From Streptomyces sp. NBC_00878 (GTDB taxonomy: Bacteria; Actinomycetota; Actinomycetes; Streptomycetales; Streptomycetaceae): DNA of 64,000 nucleotides. The notes below the pieces were generated by a model that made no database searches, was not told where the DNA came from, and saw only the letters and a program-made list of their open reading frames with translations. Position 1 is the first letter of the stretch, and every line of letters starts with the position of its first letter. Shown one piece after another: positions 27,048 to 35,719 of this stretch. The stretch lies in assembly GCF_026341515.1 (NCBI RefSeq), contig NZ_JAPEOK010000001.1:1302001-1366000 (forward strand), written 5' to 3'. Made by a program: the position numbers and the translations under genes.

Positions 27048-28277
27048 TCAGATGACCGGATCGCGTTCGACAGGGCAGCTCATGCAGCGGGGGCCGCCGC
27101 GGCCCCGGCCGAGTTCGGCCCCGGCGACGGTGATCACCTCGATGCCCTGTTTGCGCAGGTAGGTGTTGGTCGTGACGTTCCGCTCGTAGCCGACGACGAC
27201 TCCGGGGGCGACGGCGAGGAAGTTGCTTCCGTCGTCCCACTGTTCGCGTTCGGCGGCCCGGACGTCCTGCGGCGCGGAGAGCATGCGGACCTTGTCCAGG
27301 TCGAGGGCCTCGGCCAGGGCGGTGACAAGGTCCGAGTCGGGTACGACGTCGAAGCCGGACTCACGGTCGGCGCTCGGCAGGAGGGTCCAGGAGCGGAGGG
27401 AGTCGGCGAGGCCCGGGTAGATGGCGAAGGCGTCGCGGTCCACCATCGTGAGCACGGTGTCGAGGTGCATGTAGGCGCGGCTGGACGGGAGTTGGACTGC
27501 GATCAGCCGACGGGCCGTGCCGTCCGCGAAGAGGCGGGCGGCCAGGATCTCGACGGCCTGGGTGGTGGTGCGTTCGCCCATGCCCACCATGACTGTCCCG
27601 TTGCCGAGAACGTGTACGTCGCCGCCTTCGAGGGTGGCCGGTCCCCCGTATGCCGAAATCCCCTCCAGGATCGGGGCGTTGGCGTTCCCCGCGAACATCG
27701 GGTGGAAGCGGTAGATCGCCGCGGCGTGCAGGCTCTCGCGTCGCCGGGCGGGCATGGCCATGGGATTGACGGCGAGCCGGTCGTAGATCCAGCAGGAGTT
27801 GTCCCGCGGGAACAGGTGGTTGGGCAGCGGTGCGAGGGCGAAGTCCTCCGAGTCCAGTGCGTTCCAGACCAGGCTGTGCGGGGCCGCGAGCGGAAGGTCG
27901 TGCTTGAGCAGGCCGCCGATCAGGTGGCCCGCCAGGGTTTCCCCGTCCAGTTGGGTGCACAGTTCCCGTACCGGCTCGGCCAGCGCCGGGCCGACGGTCG
28001 CCGAGGTGACCACCTGGTCCAGCAGCCAGGTACGGGCTTGCGGTATGTCCAGGGTCCGGGCGAGCAGTTCGGCGAAGTAGTGCACGCGGACGCCCTGGTC
28101 GCGCAGAGCCTGGGCGAAGGCGTCGTGCTCCTCGCGGGCCCGCTTGGCCCACAGGATGTCGTCGAAGAGCAGTGCGTCGACGTTGCGGGGCGTCAGCCGG
28201 GACAGTTCGACTCCGGGCCGATGCAGGATCACCTGTCGGAGCCGGCCGACCTCGGAGTCGACGTGGAAGACGGTCAT
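27048..28277 (-). CDS. arcA: Arginine deiminase
   Basis: A 409-aa deiminase of the GME superfamily. [19 protein letters not shown] opens the protein, [12 protein letters not shown] is the substrate Asp/Glu region, and the nucleophile Cys is in the C-terminal GGPRCMSCP. It hydrolyses arginine to citrulline and ammonia, which also counteracts acid from fermentation. ATG at 28277 with GAGGAG upstream. Second gene of the operon, 45 bp after the permease. Confidence 0.95.
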   Translation of the reverse strand: MTVFHVDSEVGRLRQVILHRPGVELSRLTPRNVDALLFDDILWAKRAREEHDAFAQALRDQGVRVHYFAELLARTLDIPQARTWLLDQVVTSATVGPALAEPVRELCTQLDGETLAGHLIGGLLKHDLPLAAPHSLVWNALDSEDFALAPLPNHLFPRDNSCWIYDRLAVNPMAMPARRRESLHAAAIYRFHPMFAGNANAPILEGISAYGGPATLEGGDVHVLGNGTVMVGMGERTTTQAVEILAARLFADGTARRLIAVQLPSSRAYMHLDTVLTMVDRDAFAIYPGLADSLRSWTLLPSADRESGFDVVPDSDLVTALAEALDLDKVRMLSAPQDVRAAEREQWDDGSNFLAVAPGVVVGYERNVTTNTYLRKQGIEVITVAGAELGRGRGGPRCMSCPVERDPVI

Positions 28278-28322
28278 GGCGGAGCGCTCCTCGGGGAGTT
28301 GGGGGGGAGACGAATCGGGAGG

Positions 28323-29879
28323 TCAGTCGTGGTGACGGCGGTTGATCCGGTTGAGCTCGATGACGGGCGCCGAGCGGTCGCCGAGAGGCGCGCGGCGCGG
28401 ACGCGTCGCGGTCTCCGGCGCCCGCCCTCCGGACTCGGTCTCGGGCGCCGGGGCCGGAGCCGGAGCCGGAGCCGACGGAGTGACGGCGGCCGAGGCCTCC
28501 GCGGTTTCCCCGAACTCACCGCGGTCACGCTTCAGCCAGATGTAGACCGGCAGCCCCAGCAGCAGCACGAACAGCCCGTAGTAGACGGTCTGGTAGCCGC
28601 TGCCCTGGATCGACCAGTAGGAGAAGGCCATCGCCAGCACGGAAACGGTGACGTCCCGCGCGAGCCGCCGCTTGCCGAGGCTTTCCCGGCCGCGCACCAG
28701 CAGCCAGTACAGCTGGGCGGCGGCGGAGAACAGATACGGGATCACCGCGGTGAGCACGCTCAGCAGCACGATCTTGGTGAAGACGTCCTCGAAGCGCGTG
28801 TAGCTGAACACCGTGATCAACGAGGCGAGGACGGTGGACGCCACGATGCCGAAGACCGGGACGCCGCCGGCGCCGCGCAGCTTCGCGAAGGCCCCCGGGA
28901 AGAGTCCGTCGCGGGCAGCGGCGTACGGCATCTCGGCGCAGATCATGGTCCAGCCGTTCAGCGCGCCGATACCGGAGATGATCGCGGCCACGGCCACGGC
29001 GTCGCCCGCCCAGGTCCCGCCGAAGATGTTGTTCGCGGCGTCGGTGAACGGTGCGGTGGATGCGCTCAGTTCGCCGTGCGAGACCGTGCCGAAGACGGCG
29101 AGGGTGCCCAGGATGTAGATGACGGCGCAGGCCAGGGTGCCGTACACGGTGGCGCGCGGCACGTTGCGTCCGGGCTCGCGGACCCGCCCGGCGACCACGG
29201 AGGCGGCTTCCAGGCCCAGGTAGCTGAACAGGGCGATGGCCGCGGCCGCCGAGATCGCGCCCAGCGCGGACTGCCCACTGGCGTTGAAGGTGCCGAAGTT
29301 GTCCGGGTCGATGAACAACAGACCGATCGAGGCCATGAAGACCAGCGGGATGAACTTCAGGACGGTGGTGACGACTTGGAAGGCACCCGTGTTCTTCGCG
29401 CCGGTGAGGTTGATCGCGGCCGGGATCCACAGGCCGATCAGGGCAATGAGCACCGAAGTCCCGGTGCGATGGCCGGTGTTGACGAACACCTCGACGTACC
29501 CGACCCAGGCCACCACGATGGCGGCGTTGCCCGCCCAGGCGGTGATCCAGTACGACCAGGCGTTGAGGAACCCGGTGAACTCGCCGAACGCCTCTCGGGC
29601 GTACACGTACGGGCCTCCGCTGCCCGGGACACGCTTGGACAACGACCCGAAGGTCACCGCCAGAGCCAGGGCTCCGAGGGTGACTGCGACGAAGGCCACC
29701 AGCGAAATCGGCCCGTACGGTGCGAGAGCCGACGGGAGCGCGAAGACTCCGGTGCCGATGATGCTGCCGATCACCAGCGCGGTCGCCGCCGGAAGTCCGA
29801 GCGCCTGTTTTGCGCCGGGGGGTGGGGCCACCGCCCCCGAGCCGTCGGCATGTTCGGGTCCTCGCTCGGTCGCGGACAT
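28323..29879 (-). CDS. APC-family amino acid permease, probable arginine/ornithine antiporter
   Basis: A 518-aa APC transporter with about twelve hydrophobic segments. The first holds the GSIIGTGVFALP substrate motif, and the E-A-A-S-V region (YLGLEAASVVAGRVREP) is typical of the basic amino acid/polyamine antiporter branch. The tail is low complexity: (AP)4 encoded by GGAGCC repeats, then Arg-rich. As first gene of the arc operon it most likely swaps external arginine for ornithine without energy cost (the ArcD role). Box at 29979-29994 upstream. The substrate is inferred from context only. Confidence 0.82.
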   Translation of the reverse strand: MSATERGPEHADGSGAVAPPPGAKQALGLPAATALVIGSIIGTGVFALPSALAPYGPISLVAFVAVTLGALALAVTFGSLSKRVPGSGGPYVYAREAFGEFTGFLNAWSYWITAWAGNAAIVVAWVGYVEVFVNTGHRTGTSVLIALIGLWIPAAINLTGAKNTGAFQVVTTVLKFIPLVFMASIGLLFIDPDNFGTFNASGQSALGAISAAAAIALFSYLGLEAASVVAGRVREPGRNVPRATVYGTLACAVIYILGTLAVFGTVSHGELSASTAPFTDAANNIFGGTWAGDAVAVAAIISGIGALNGWTMICAEMPYAAARDGLFPGAFAKLRGAGGVPVFGIVASTVLASLITVFSYTRFEDVFTKIVLLSVLTAVIPYLFSAAAQLYWLLVRGRESLGKRRLARDVTVSVLAMAFSYWSIQGSGYQTVYYGLFVLLLGLPVYIWLKRDRGEFGETAEASAAVTPSAPAPAPAPAPETESGGRAPETATRPRRAPLGDRSAPVIELNRINRRHHD

Positions 29880-29978
29880 GGCCGTGCTCCTTCATCTGAC
29901 TGTTCCAGCAGGGGAGTTGATCTGGGACCGATCCTGCTGCGCGGGAGCATCCGCGGTCAGTGGCCACCTGTCCCCCAG

Positions 29979-29994
29979 CGGGACCGTTGGTCCC
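29979..29994. promoter_or_regulatory. Regulon box CGGGACCGTTGGTCCC before the arc operon
   Basis: Arms GGGACC/GGTCCC, about 100 bp before the permease start. This variant resembles the mycobacterial DosR core (GGGACT..AGTCCC) more than the other boxes do. Confidence 0.6.
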
Positions 29995-30032
29995 TACGAC
30001 CTCGTCCCGATCGGCCCATCGATGACAGCGGC

Positions 30033-30061
30033 GCGCCCCGCACCAGCCGGGTGCGGGGCGC
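30033..30061 (-). terminator. Hairpin terminator after the 30075 gene
   Basis: Perfect 12-bp stem (30033-30044 / 30050-30061) with a 5-nt loop, 13 bp past the stop of the flavin-binding protein gene. Confidence 0.65.
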
Positions 30062-30074
30062 ATGACCCGGAGGT

Positions 30075-30515
30075 TCAGGAGGAGAGGTCCACCCCGTAGA
30101 TCGTGCGACCGCCGACGAGTTCACGACCGGTGACCAGCTCGGCCTCGATGCGTACGAAGACTTCCCCGGGTGCGGCGACCCAGGAGTGCGGGCCGGTCAG
30201 GGACAGCCGCCTGTGCTCGGCGGTATCGGTGACCACGGTGGCGTGTCCGGTGATGACGACGCTCCAGCCGGAGTGCGCGACGGCGTCGAGCTCGTCCGCC
30301 TCGAAGGCGACCACCACACCGTCGACAGCGCGGGACAGTTCCGAGTCCGCCGCGGTACGCAGCAGCACGGCGGAATCGCCGTCCAGGGCGAAGTCGACCG
30401 GCAGGACCGCGGGCAGGGCGTGACGGGTGTGGACAATGCGGCCGACGGGCGCCCCGGCCAACAGGCGCAGGCACTCCTGCCGGTCGAGTTCGCGGAATCC
30501 GTCGTTGGGGTGCAT
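30075..30515 (-). CDS. Pyridoxamine 5'-phosphate oxidase-like flavin-binding protein
   Basis: A 146-aa split-barrel protein (LDRQECLRLLAGAPVGRIVHTRHALPAVLPVDFALDGD, SGWSVVITGHATVVTD). This family binds FMN or F420; relatives are common in DosR-type regulons but their reactions are mostly unknown. It stands alone between two hairpins. No clear box lies in the 225 bp upstream, which instead hold a 50-bp perfect palindrome. Similar to the proteins at 43573-44049 and in the C-terminal half of 30742-31440. Confidence 0.8.
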   Translation of the reverse strand: MHPNDGFRELDRQECLRLLAGAPVGRIVHTRHALPAVLPVDFALDGDSAVLLRTAADSELSRAVDGVVVAFEADELDAVAHSGWSVVITGHATVVTDTAEHRRLSLTGPHSWVAAPGEVFVRIEAELVTGRELVGGRTIYGVDLSS

Positions 30516-30656
30516 CGGGCGCTCCAGCTCTCACGTGGTACAGCGGTATGTGTCCCATGCTGTGCGCCTGCGGTGGCGGGGACATGAGTCCACCGGTTCA
30601 CGACTGCCGGAGAGTGGCCCCCGACGGTGTCGCCCGCGGGCGCGCGTCTGAGCATT

Positions 30657-30706
30657 CCGCCGTTATGTCGTGGGAGGGCCCGGGCCCTCCCACGACATAA
30701 CGGCGG
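30657..30706. repeat. 50-bp perfect palindrome (probable terminator)
   Basis: Two 25-bp arms, 30657-30681 and 30682-30706, pair with no mismatch and no spacer; the centre is GGGCCCGGGCCC-like. It lies 36 bp beyond the stop of the XRE-flavin gene, so it probably terminates that transcript, but a loop-free palindrome this long is unusual. Confidence 0.85.
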
Positions 30707-30741
30707 TACCGGCCGCGTCTCCGTTCACACAGCTCGCGGCA

Positions 30742-31440
30742 TCAGCGCACCGTGATCGAGCGCCCGGTGATGTCGGCGGCGTCGATGGACACCCACGTGT
30801 TCCGCTCGCCGCCCGCCCATGGACCGCTGTACGCCCGCTCCTCCAGCCGGCGTACGGCGTCGGGGCCGGTCACCTCGCGGGCGCGACCGCGCACGAGCAC
30901 GCTCCAGCCCCGGCTGAGCGCCTCGTCGATGTGGTCGACCTCGAAGGCGACCTGCTGCCCGGCGGCAGCCGCGGGCGCCGTGCCGGGCGCCGTCCGGAAG
31001 GTGACCGCACCGTCGACGACGCTGTAGTTCACGGGAACGACAACTGGACCGGTGGGCGTGGACATGGCGAGTCTTCCGACACCGTGCGTCGACAGCCGTG
31101 CGCGGCACTCCTCGGTGCTCAGCTTCACGAGATCCGGGTGGCCAGCGGCCCGGCCGACACCCGGCGGCAGGTCGGCGTCACCACCGCGCAGGGCCACAAC
31201 CGTGGTCTCCAGGGCGTCGGCGAGCCGGATGAGGACGCCGGTGCCGGGCGTGGCGGTGGACTGTTCCTCCAGGTACTGGAGGTAGCTGGGGACCGTACCC
31301 GCCCGCTCGGCGGTCTCCTGCCGGGTCAGGCCGAGTTCCCCGCGGCGCTGGGCGATGCGCCGCCCGATGTCGCCCCGTGCGGCGTACGCCGCCGCGGACG
31401 CCGCGTTCGCGGCGTTCGGTGGTGTGTGTTCCGGCATCAC
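30742..31440 (-). CDS. XRE-type HTH fused to pyridoxamine oxidase-like domain
   Basis: A 232-aa two-domain protein. Residues ~25-85 form an XRE/Cro helix-turn-helix (GRRIAQRRGELGLTRQETAE, AGTVPSYLQYLEEQ) and residues ~100-225 a split-barrel flavin domain (ECRARLSTHGVGRLAMSTPT, GWSVLVRGRAREVTG). The fusion suggests a DNA-binding regulator that senses flavin redox state. The GTG at 31440 lies 9 nt after AGGAGG; an ATG at 31437 is adjacent. It is 16 bp downstream of the zinc dehydrogenase gene on the same strand and may be cotranscribed. Target unknown. Confidence 0.82.
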   Translation of the reverse strand: MMPEHTPPNAANAASAAAYAARGDIGRRIAQRRGELGLTRQETAERAGTVPSYLQYLEEQSTATPGTGVLIRLADALETTVVALRGGDADLPPGVGRAAGHPDLVKLSTEECRARLSTHGVGRLAMSTPTGPVVVPVNYSVVDGAVTFRTAPGTAPAAAAGQQVAFEVDHIDEALSRGWSVLVRGRAREVTGPDAVRRLEERAYSGPWAGGERNTWVSIDAADITGRSITVR

Positions 31441-31456
31441 CGGTCACTTCCTCCTG

Positions 31457-32524
31457 TCAGGACGCCCTGACCGTCAGGACGTCGTGCGGCTGCCCGCCGA
31501 GGACCACTTTGAGCGCGCCGGTGTCGGCGGCACGGGAGAAGACGTCGTACGCCTCTTCCATCTGCTCCAGCTGGAAGGTGTGGGTGACCATCGACGAGGC
31601 GGGCAGGCGGCCCCCTGCCATCATGCGCAGCAGGGTCGGGGTGGACGACGTGTCGACCAGCCCGGTGGTGATCGTCACGTTCTTGATCCACAGGTCTTCG
31701 AGGTGCAGCACGGCGGGCTTGCCGTGCACACCGACGTTGGCCACGTGTCCGCCCTGCCGCACCATGCGCGTGCACATCTCGAAGGTTTCCGGGATTCCGA
31801 CCGCTTCGACGACCACATCGGCCCCCAGGCCTTCGGTGAGGTCGGCGACCAGCGATTCGGCCTCGCCCGCGAGGGCCACGGCGTCGGCGCCGAAGTGCTT
31901 GGCCGCGTCCAGCCGGGCCGGGGCGAGGTCCACCGCGATGATCCTCTCGGGTGTGTACAGCCGGGCGGCGGCGATCGTGGCGAGGCCAATGGGACCGGCA
32001 CCCACGACGGCGACGGTGTCTCCGGGCCGTACCCGGCCGTTCAGCACACCCACTTCGTAGGCCGTGGGGAAGATGTCGGCCAGCAGCACGGCGTCCTTGC
32101 TTTCCAAGGCGCCTGGAAGCAGGTGCGTGGACAGGTCTGCGTGGGGCACGCGGACGTACTCGGCCTGCGTGCCGTTGATCAGGTGGCCGAGGATCCAGCC
32201 TCCGCCGCCGCGGCACTGCCCGTACGATCCCTCCCGGCAGAAGCGGCAGCGGCCGCACGCCGTGATGCACGAGACGAGCACCCTGTCGCCGGGACGGACA
32301 GTGCGTACGTCGCTGCCGACCTCGACGATCTCGCCGACGGCCTCGTGGCCGAGGACCGTTCCCGGACGTACCTCGGGTACGTCGCCCTTGAGGATGTGCA
32401 GGTCCGTTCCGCAGATGGTGACGGTGTCGACGCGGACGACCGCGTCGGTGGCGTCCTGGATACCGGGGTCCGCGACATCTTCCCAGGCGGACTGTCCGGG
32501 GCCGTGGAAGACGAGTGCCTTCAT
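31457..32524 (-). CDS. Zinc-dependent medium-chain alcohol dehydrogenase
   Basis: A 355-aa dehydrogenase with catalytic zinc residues in TICGTDLH (Cys 38, Asp 41) and GHE (His 60), the structural lobe CGRCRFCREGSYGQC, and NAD motif VVGAGPIGLATIAAARL. It belongs to the branch containing secondary-alcohol and threonine/butanediol-type dehydrogenases, so it may reduce a different carbonyl from AdhP. The ATG at 32524 opens a unit with the XRE-flavin gene downstream. The upstream region shared with the divergent CBS gene holds three boxes (32645-32724). Confidence 0.85.
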   Translation of the reverse strand: MKALVFHGPGQSAWEDVADPGIQDATDAVVRVDTVTICGTDLHILKGDVPEVRPGTVLGHEAVGEIVEVGSDVRTVRPGDRVLVSCITACGRCRFCREGSYGQCRGGGGWILGHLINGTQAEYVRVPHADLSTHLLPGALESKDAVLLADIFPTAYEVGVLNGRVRPGDTVAVVGAGPIGLATIAAARLYTPERIIAVDLAPARLDAAKHFGADAVALAGEAESLVADLTEGLGADVVVEAVGIPETFEMCTRMVRQGGHVANVGVHGKPAVLHLEDLWIKNVTITTGLVDTSSTPTLLRMMAGGRLPASSMVTHTFQLEQMEEAYDVFSRAADTGALKVVLGGQPHDVLTVRAS

Positions 32525-32644
32525 GACGATCCCTTCCCTCGGTGTACCGGCCGGTCGTGGCGACCGCTTCTGCGCGAGGCCCCGGTTGTGGCCAGCCGGT
32601 GCCGCCTCACATATCCAGCCTGACCGGGATGGATGCCGCCCGCA

Positions 32645-32724
32645 TGGGCCGGTCGGCCCTCACCTCGGGAAGACCGGCAGGGCCGGTTCGGACCGTTCGG
32701 CAGCAGGCGGGGCCCACCAGCCCC
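32645..32724. promoter_or_regulatory. Regulon boxes between the divergent dehydrogenase and CBS genes
   Basis: TGGGCCGGTCGGCCCT at 32645-32660 (strong), a degenerate AGGGCCGGTTCGGACC starting 32679, and GGGGCCCACCAGCCCC at 32709-32724. Start codons are at 32524 (minus) and 32798 (plus). Confidence 0.65.
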
Positions 32725-32797
32725 TGCGGAGACGTGCCCGGATACCGGACAGTGGACAGGGGAAGCACTGAGAACCAAGCCGAAGGAGGCGGGAGCC

Positions 32798-33499
32798 ATG
32801 CGGCACCGCATCGTCAGCGAACTGATGACAACAGAGGTTGTGAGCGTGCGACAGGACACGGCCTTCACGGAGATCGCCAAACTGCTCGCCGAGCACGACA
32901 TCACGGCCGTTCCGGTCGTGGACGACAACGACCGCCCCGTCGGAGTGGTGTCCGAAGCGGACCTGCTGCGCAAGGAGGCAGGCCGGCTCGATGCGGCGGC
33001 AGTGCCCGGACTCGCCCCGCGGACCGCCGCACGGGCCAAGGCCGAGGCGACCACGGCCGGTGGGCTCATGACCAGCCCCGCCGTCACCGCCCGCCCGGAA
33101 TGGACGGCGGTCGAGGCCGCCCGGGCGATGGAGCGGAACCGGGTCAAGCGACTGCCGGTGGCGGACGGGAGCGGCAGGCTGATCGGCGTGATCAGCCGCG
33201 CCGACCTGCTGCGGGTCTTCCTGCGCGGGGACAGCGCCATCCGCGAGGAGATCACCGGGGACGTCCTGGTGCACACGCTGGGTGTCCCGCCCACAGCGGT
33301 GACCGTTCACGTGGTGGACGGCCGGGTCACCCTGCGCGGAACCGTCGAGCGCAGGAGCACCATTCCCGTGGTCGTGCGGCTGTGCCGCAGTGTCGACGGC
33401 GTGGTCGAGGTCTCGGAACACCTGGATCACCGGGTCGACGACACGGACGGCCCGGCATCGGGCATCGGCTCCTCGCGACGTGACCAGCTGTCGCCCTGA
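32798..33499 (+). CDS. CBS-pair protein with C-terminal BON-like domain
   Basis: A 233-aa protein: MRHRIVSELMTTEVVSVRQD begins the first CBS motif (VVDDNDRPVGVVSEADLLRK), followed by a second (VADGSGRLIGVISRADLLRV) and a BON-type segment (VHVVDGRVTLRGTVERRST). Predicted soluble adenine-nucleotide sensor. AAGGAGG lies 9 nt before the ATG at 32798; the upstream extension would run through the boxes. Monocistronic, divergent from the zinc dehydrogenase. The next 286 bp (33500-33785) hold only the hsp20 terminator. Confidence 0.85.
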   Translation: MRHRIVSELMTTEVVSVRQDTAFTEIAKLLAEHDITAVPVVDDNDRPVGVVSEADLLRKEAGRLDAAAVPGLAPRTAARAKAEATTAGGLMTSPAVTARPEWTAVEAARAMERNRVKRLPVADGSGRLIGVISRADLLRVFLRGDSAIREEITGDVLVHTLGVPPTAVTVHVVDGRVTLRGTVERRSTIPVVVRLCRSVDGVVEVSEHLDHRVDDTDGPASGIGSSRRDQLSP

Positions 33500-33713
33500 C
33501 GAGCCGCGGTCACACTCACCCGGCCGCCCGGACCGGCGAGCAGCGCCGCCCTGCCCTGCTCCCAGTCGCCTCGTACTGTCCCGGGCACGCGTGCCTCGCT
33601 CGGCGAAGCCCACCGCGACGGCAGCGTCGCGCAGGTCGAGCAGCAGACGGCGAAGGTGACGCATGACCCGGCCCCCCAGTGACCGTGCCGAACGCCGAGA
33701 CAATGGCGGTCGG

Positions 33714-33755
33714 GCGAAAAAAGATGCGCGGCCGGAAGAACGTACCGGCCGCGCA
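33714..33755 (-). terminator. Intrinsic terminator of hsp20
   Basis: Perfect 11-bp stem TGCGCGGCCGG / CCGGCCGCGCA (33725-33735 / 33745-33755), 9-nt loop, followed on the minus strand by six Ts (complement of 33716-33722). One of the few terminators here with a true U-tract. Confidence 0.85.
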
Positions 33756-33785
33756 CACTTGATGCGGCTTGGCGCGAGCGCGCGC

Positions 33786-34208
33786 TCAGGCGTGCCGCAC
33801 CGGGATGGTCCGGGTACCCGTCTTCGTCTCCGGCACCGGAACCGTGATGGTCAGAACACCATCCTTGTAGTCGGCGGTCGCCTCGTCGCCCTTGGCCCCG
33901 GCCGGCAGCCGGACGGCGCGGGCGAAGGTGCCGTAGCGGAACTCCGTGTGGTGCTTCTGCGTTGCCTCCTCAGCGCGCTCGGCGCGAAGCGTCAGAACGC
34001 CTTCCGTAACAGTGATCTCGACATCCTTGGACGGGTCGATGCCCGGAAGCTCGGCCCGCAGCACGTACGTCCCGTCCGCCAGGTCTTCCTCCACACGGAT
34101 GCCGTGCAGCCCTGGGGCGGTGCGCATACCGGGGAACCCGGCCTCGGCCCAGCCGAACAGGTCGGGCAGCGGCGGCCAGCCCGGCAGCCGCTCGATCATG
34201 CCGCTCAT
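33786..34208 (-). CDS. Small heat shock protein, Hsp20/alpha-crystallin family
   Basis: A 140-aa holdase chaperone. The alpha-crystallin domain spans about residues 38-135 (LPGIDPSKDVEITVTEGVLTLRAERAEE, YGTFARAVRLP) and the C-terminal part has the GVLTITVPV strand. It corresponds functionally to HspX/Acr, a hallmark of the mycobacterial DosR regulon. ATG at 34208 with GGGAGGGAG upstream. Two strong boxes 20 bp apart are centred 68-87 bp upstream, and a classical terminator follows, so it is a single-gene unit. Confidence 0.93.
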   Translation of the reverse strand: MSGMIERLPGWPPLPDLFGWAEAGFPGMRTAPGLHGIRVEEDLADGTYVLRAELPGIDPSKDVEITVTEGVLTLRAERAEEATQKHHTEFRYGTFARAVRLPAGAKGDEATADYKDGVLTITVPVPETKTGTRTIPVRHA

Positions 34209-34267
34209 GTCTCCCTCCCTCTCTCGTTCACTGCTTCCAGGATCGCGCGCCCGGGCCGGGACGTGTG

Positions 34268-34303
34268 TGGGCCGACCGGCCCTCAGGGGACCCGGTCGGC
34301 CCT
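34268..34303. promoter_or_regulatory. Two regulon boxes upstream of hsp20, 20 bp apart
   Basis: TGGGCCGACCGGCCCT (34268-34283) and GGACCCGGTCGGCCCT (34288-34303): two good copies, centre-to-centre 20 bp, the clearest tandem arrangement in the window. Confidence 0.75.
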
Positions 34304-34354
34304 GTCGGCCGGTCGTCCGGCCACTCCTCACACCGGTGCGGTCGCGGCCGCTCC

Positions 34355-35383
34355 TCACCTCTGCGGGAGTCGGGCGGCGACGTACTCGGTGAGGTCGAGC
34401 AGGCGGTTGGTGTAGCCCCACTCGTTGTCGTACCACCCGAAGACCTTCACCAGGTCGCCGTGCGCCTGCGTCAGCGGAGCGTCGAGCACACACGAGGCGG
34501 GGTCGCCGACGATGTCCCGGGAGACGATCGGGGCGTCCGAGACGCGCAGGATTCCCTTCAGCGGGCCGTCGGCGGCCTCCCGGAACGCGGCGTTGACCTC
34601 GTCCGCGGTCACGGGACGCTCAAGCACCACGCTCAGGTCCGTCAGCGAGCCGTCCTCGACCGGCACCCGTACGGCGATGCCGTCCAGAGTGCCTGCCAGC
34701 TCCGGCAGGACGAGGCCCACCGCGCGGGCGGCTCCGGTGCTGGTCGGGATGATGTTCACGGCGGCGGTGCGACCGCGGCGCGGGTCCTTGTGCGGGCCGT
34801 CCAGGACGACCTGGTCGTTGGTGTAGCCGTGGATGGTGGTCATCAGGCCCTTGACGAGCCCGAAATGCTCATCCAGCACCTTCACCATGGGCGCCACGCA
34901 GTTGGTCGTGCACGAGGCGTTGGAGACCACGTGGTCCCGCTCGGTGTCGTAGACGCCCTCGTTGACCCCCATGACGAGGGTGGCGTCGACCCCCTTGCCC
35001 GGTACCGACAGCAGTACCTTGCGCGCGCCGGCCTTCAGGTGCAGTCCGGCATCCTCACGACTGCGGAAGCGCCCGGTGGACTCGATGACCACGTCCACTC
35101 CCAGCTCCCCCCACGCCAGGGCCGCGGGGTCGCTCTTGGCCGTCACCGCGATGCGGTGGCCGTCCACCGTCAGCGACGTGTCGTCGTGCTCGACGCTGCG
35201 GCGCAGCCGCCCGAAGGTCGAGTCGTACTCCAGCAGATGCGCCAGCGCCGCCGGCGAGGTGAGGTCGTTGACCGCCACCACCTCGACGGCGGTACCGGTC
35301 CCCGCCTCCGCGCGCTCCAGTACGCAGCGCAGGTAGTTGCGCCCGATGCGGCCGAAGCCGTTGATTCCTATGCGCACGGTCAT
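34355..35383 (-). CDS. gap: Glyceraldehyde-3-phosphate dehydrogenase
   Basis: A complete 342-aa type I GAPDH: Rossmann GINGFGRIGRN, catalytic SNASCTTNC (Cys about 158), TTIHGYTNDQVVLDGPH, and C-terminal WYDNEWGYTNRLLDL. An island-specific isozyme for glycolytic flux under stress; a housekeeping copy is expected elsewhere. The ATG at 35383 is chosen at the start of the Rossmann strand; the longer upstream frame is unsupported. The truncated relative at 9349-9690 is derived from such a gene. Boxes at 35475-35490 and 35614-35629 lie in the 336-bp region shared with the divergent USP gene. Confidence 0.95.
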   Translation of the reverse strand: MTVRIGINGFGRIGRNYLRCVLERAEAGTGTAVEVVAVNDLTSPAALAHLLEYDSTFGRLRRSVEHDDTSLTVDGHRIAVTAKSDPAALAWGELGVDVVIESTGRFRSREDAGLHLKAGARKVLLSVPGKGVDATLVMGVNEGVYDTERDHVVSNASCTTNCVAPMVKVLDEHFGLVKGLMTTIHGYTNDQVVLDGPHKDPRRGRTAAVNIIPTSTGAARAVGLVLPELAGTLDGIAVRVPVEDGSLTDLSVVLERPVTADEVNAAFREAADGPLKGILRVSDAPIVSRDIVGDPASCVLDAPLTQAHGDLVKVFGWYDNEWGYTNRLLDLTEYVAARLPQR

Positions 35384-35474
35384 GTCCGTCGTCCTCCCCG
35401 GTCGGTGTCTGGTGTGCGCTGCCAGCCTGTGGGGCCCGCGTCGAAAGGGGCATGGGCCGTACGGGGACGAGGCG

Positions 35475-35629
35475 GGGGACGTTCGGCCCCGTGCACGGGG
35501 CCGGGTCGCGGCCGGCTCACCGGCCGGGCGGTGGCACGGGGACCGAGCAGGAACCGGCCCACAGCCACCATGCGTACCGACCGTCGCGAGAGCGGGACCA
35601 GGTGGCCGCAGTTCGGGACCACCGGCCCA
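35475..35629. promoter_or_regulatory. Regulon boxes in the divergent gap / USP region
   Basis: GGGGACGTTCGGCCCC at 35475-35490 (about 95 bp before gap), CGGGACCACCGGCCCA at 35614-35629 (about 95 bp before the USP), and a half box TGGGCCGT at 35453. The gap (35384-35719) has no gene. Confidence 0.6.
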
Positions 35630-35719
35630 TGGAGGACGTGACCGCGTCGGGGCGAGGCTCGGAACGAGTACCGGCGGCCGCTGCCGCCACCCGTCGTACC
35701 GGACCCGGAGGTATCTCCC

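Noticed and set aside
28443..28475. GGAGCC hexamer repeat at the end of the arc permease gene
   Set aside because: Simply encodes an Ala-Pro-rich tail; unlikely to be a regulatory repeat.
26991..30065. 1024-codon plus-strand frame across arcA and the permease
   Set aside because: Runs antisense through two unmistakable genes; amino-acid content (Gly, Asp, Val, Arg, His) is that of a shadow frame.
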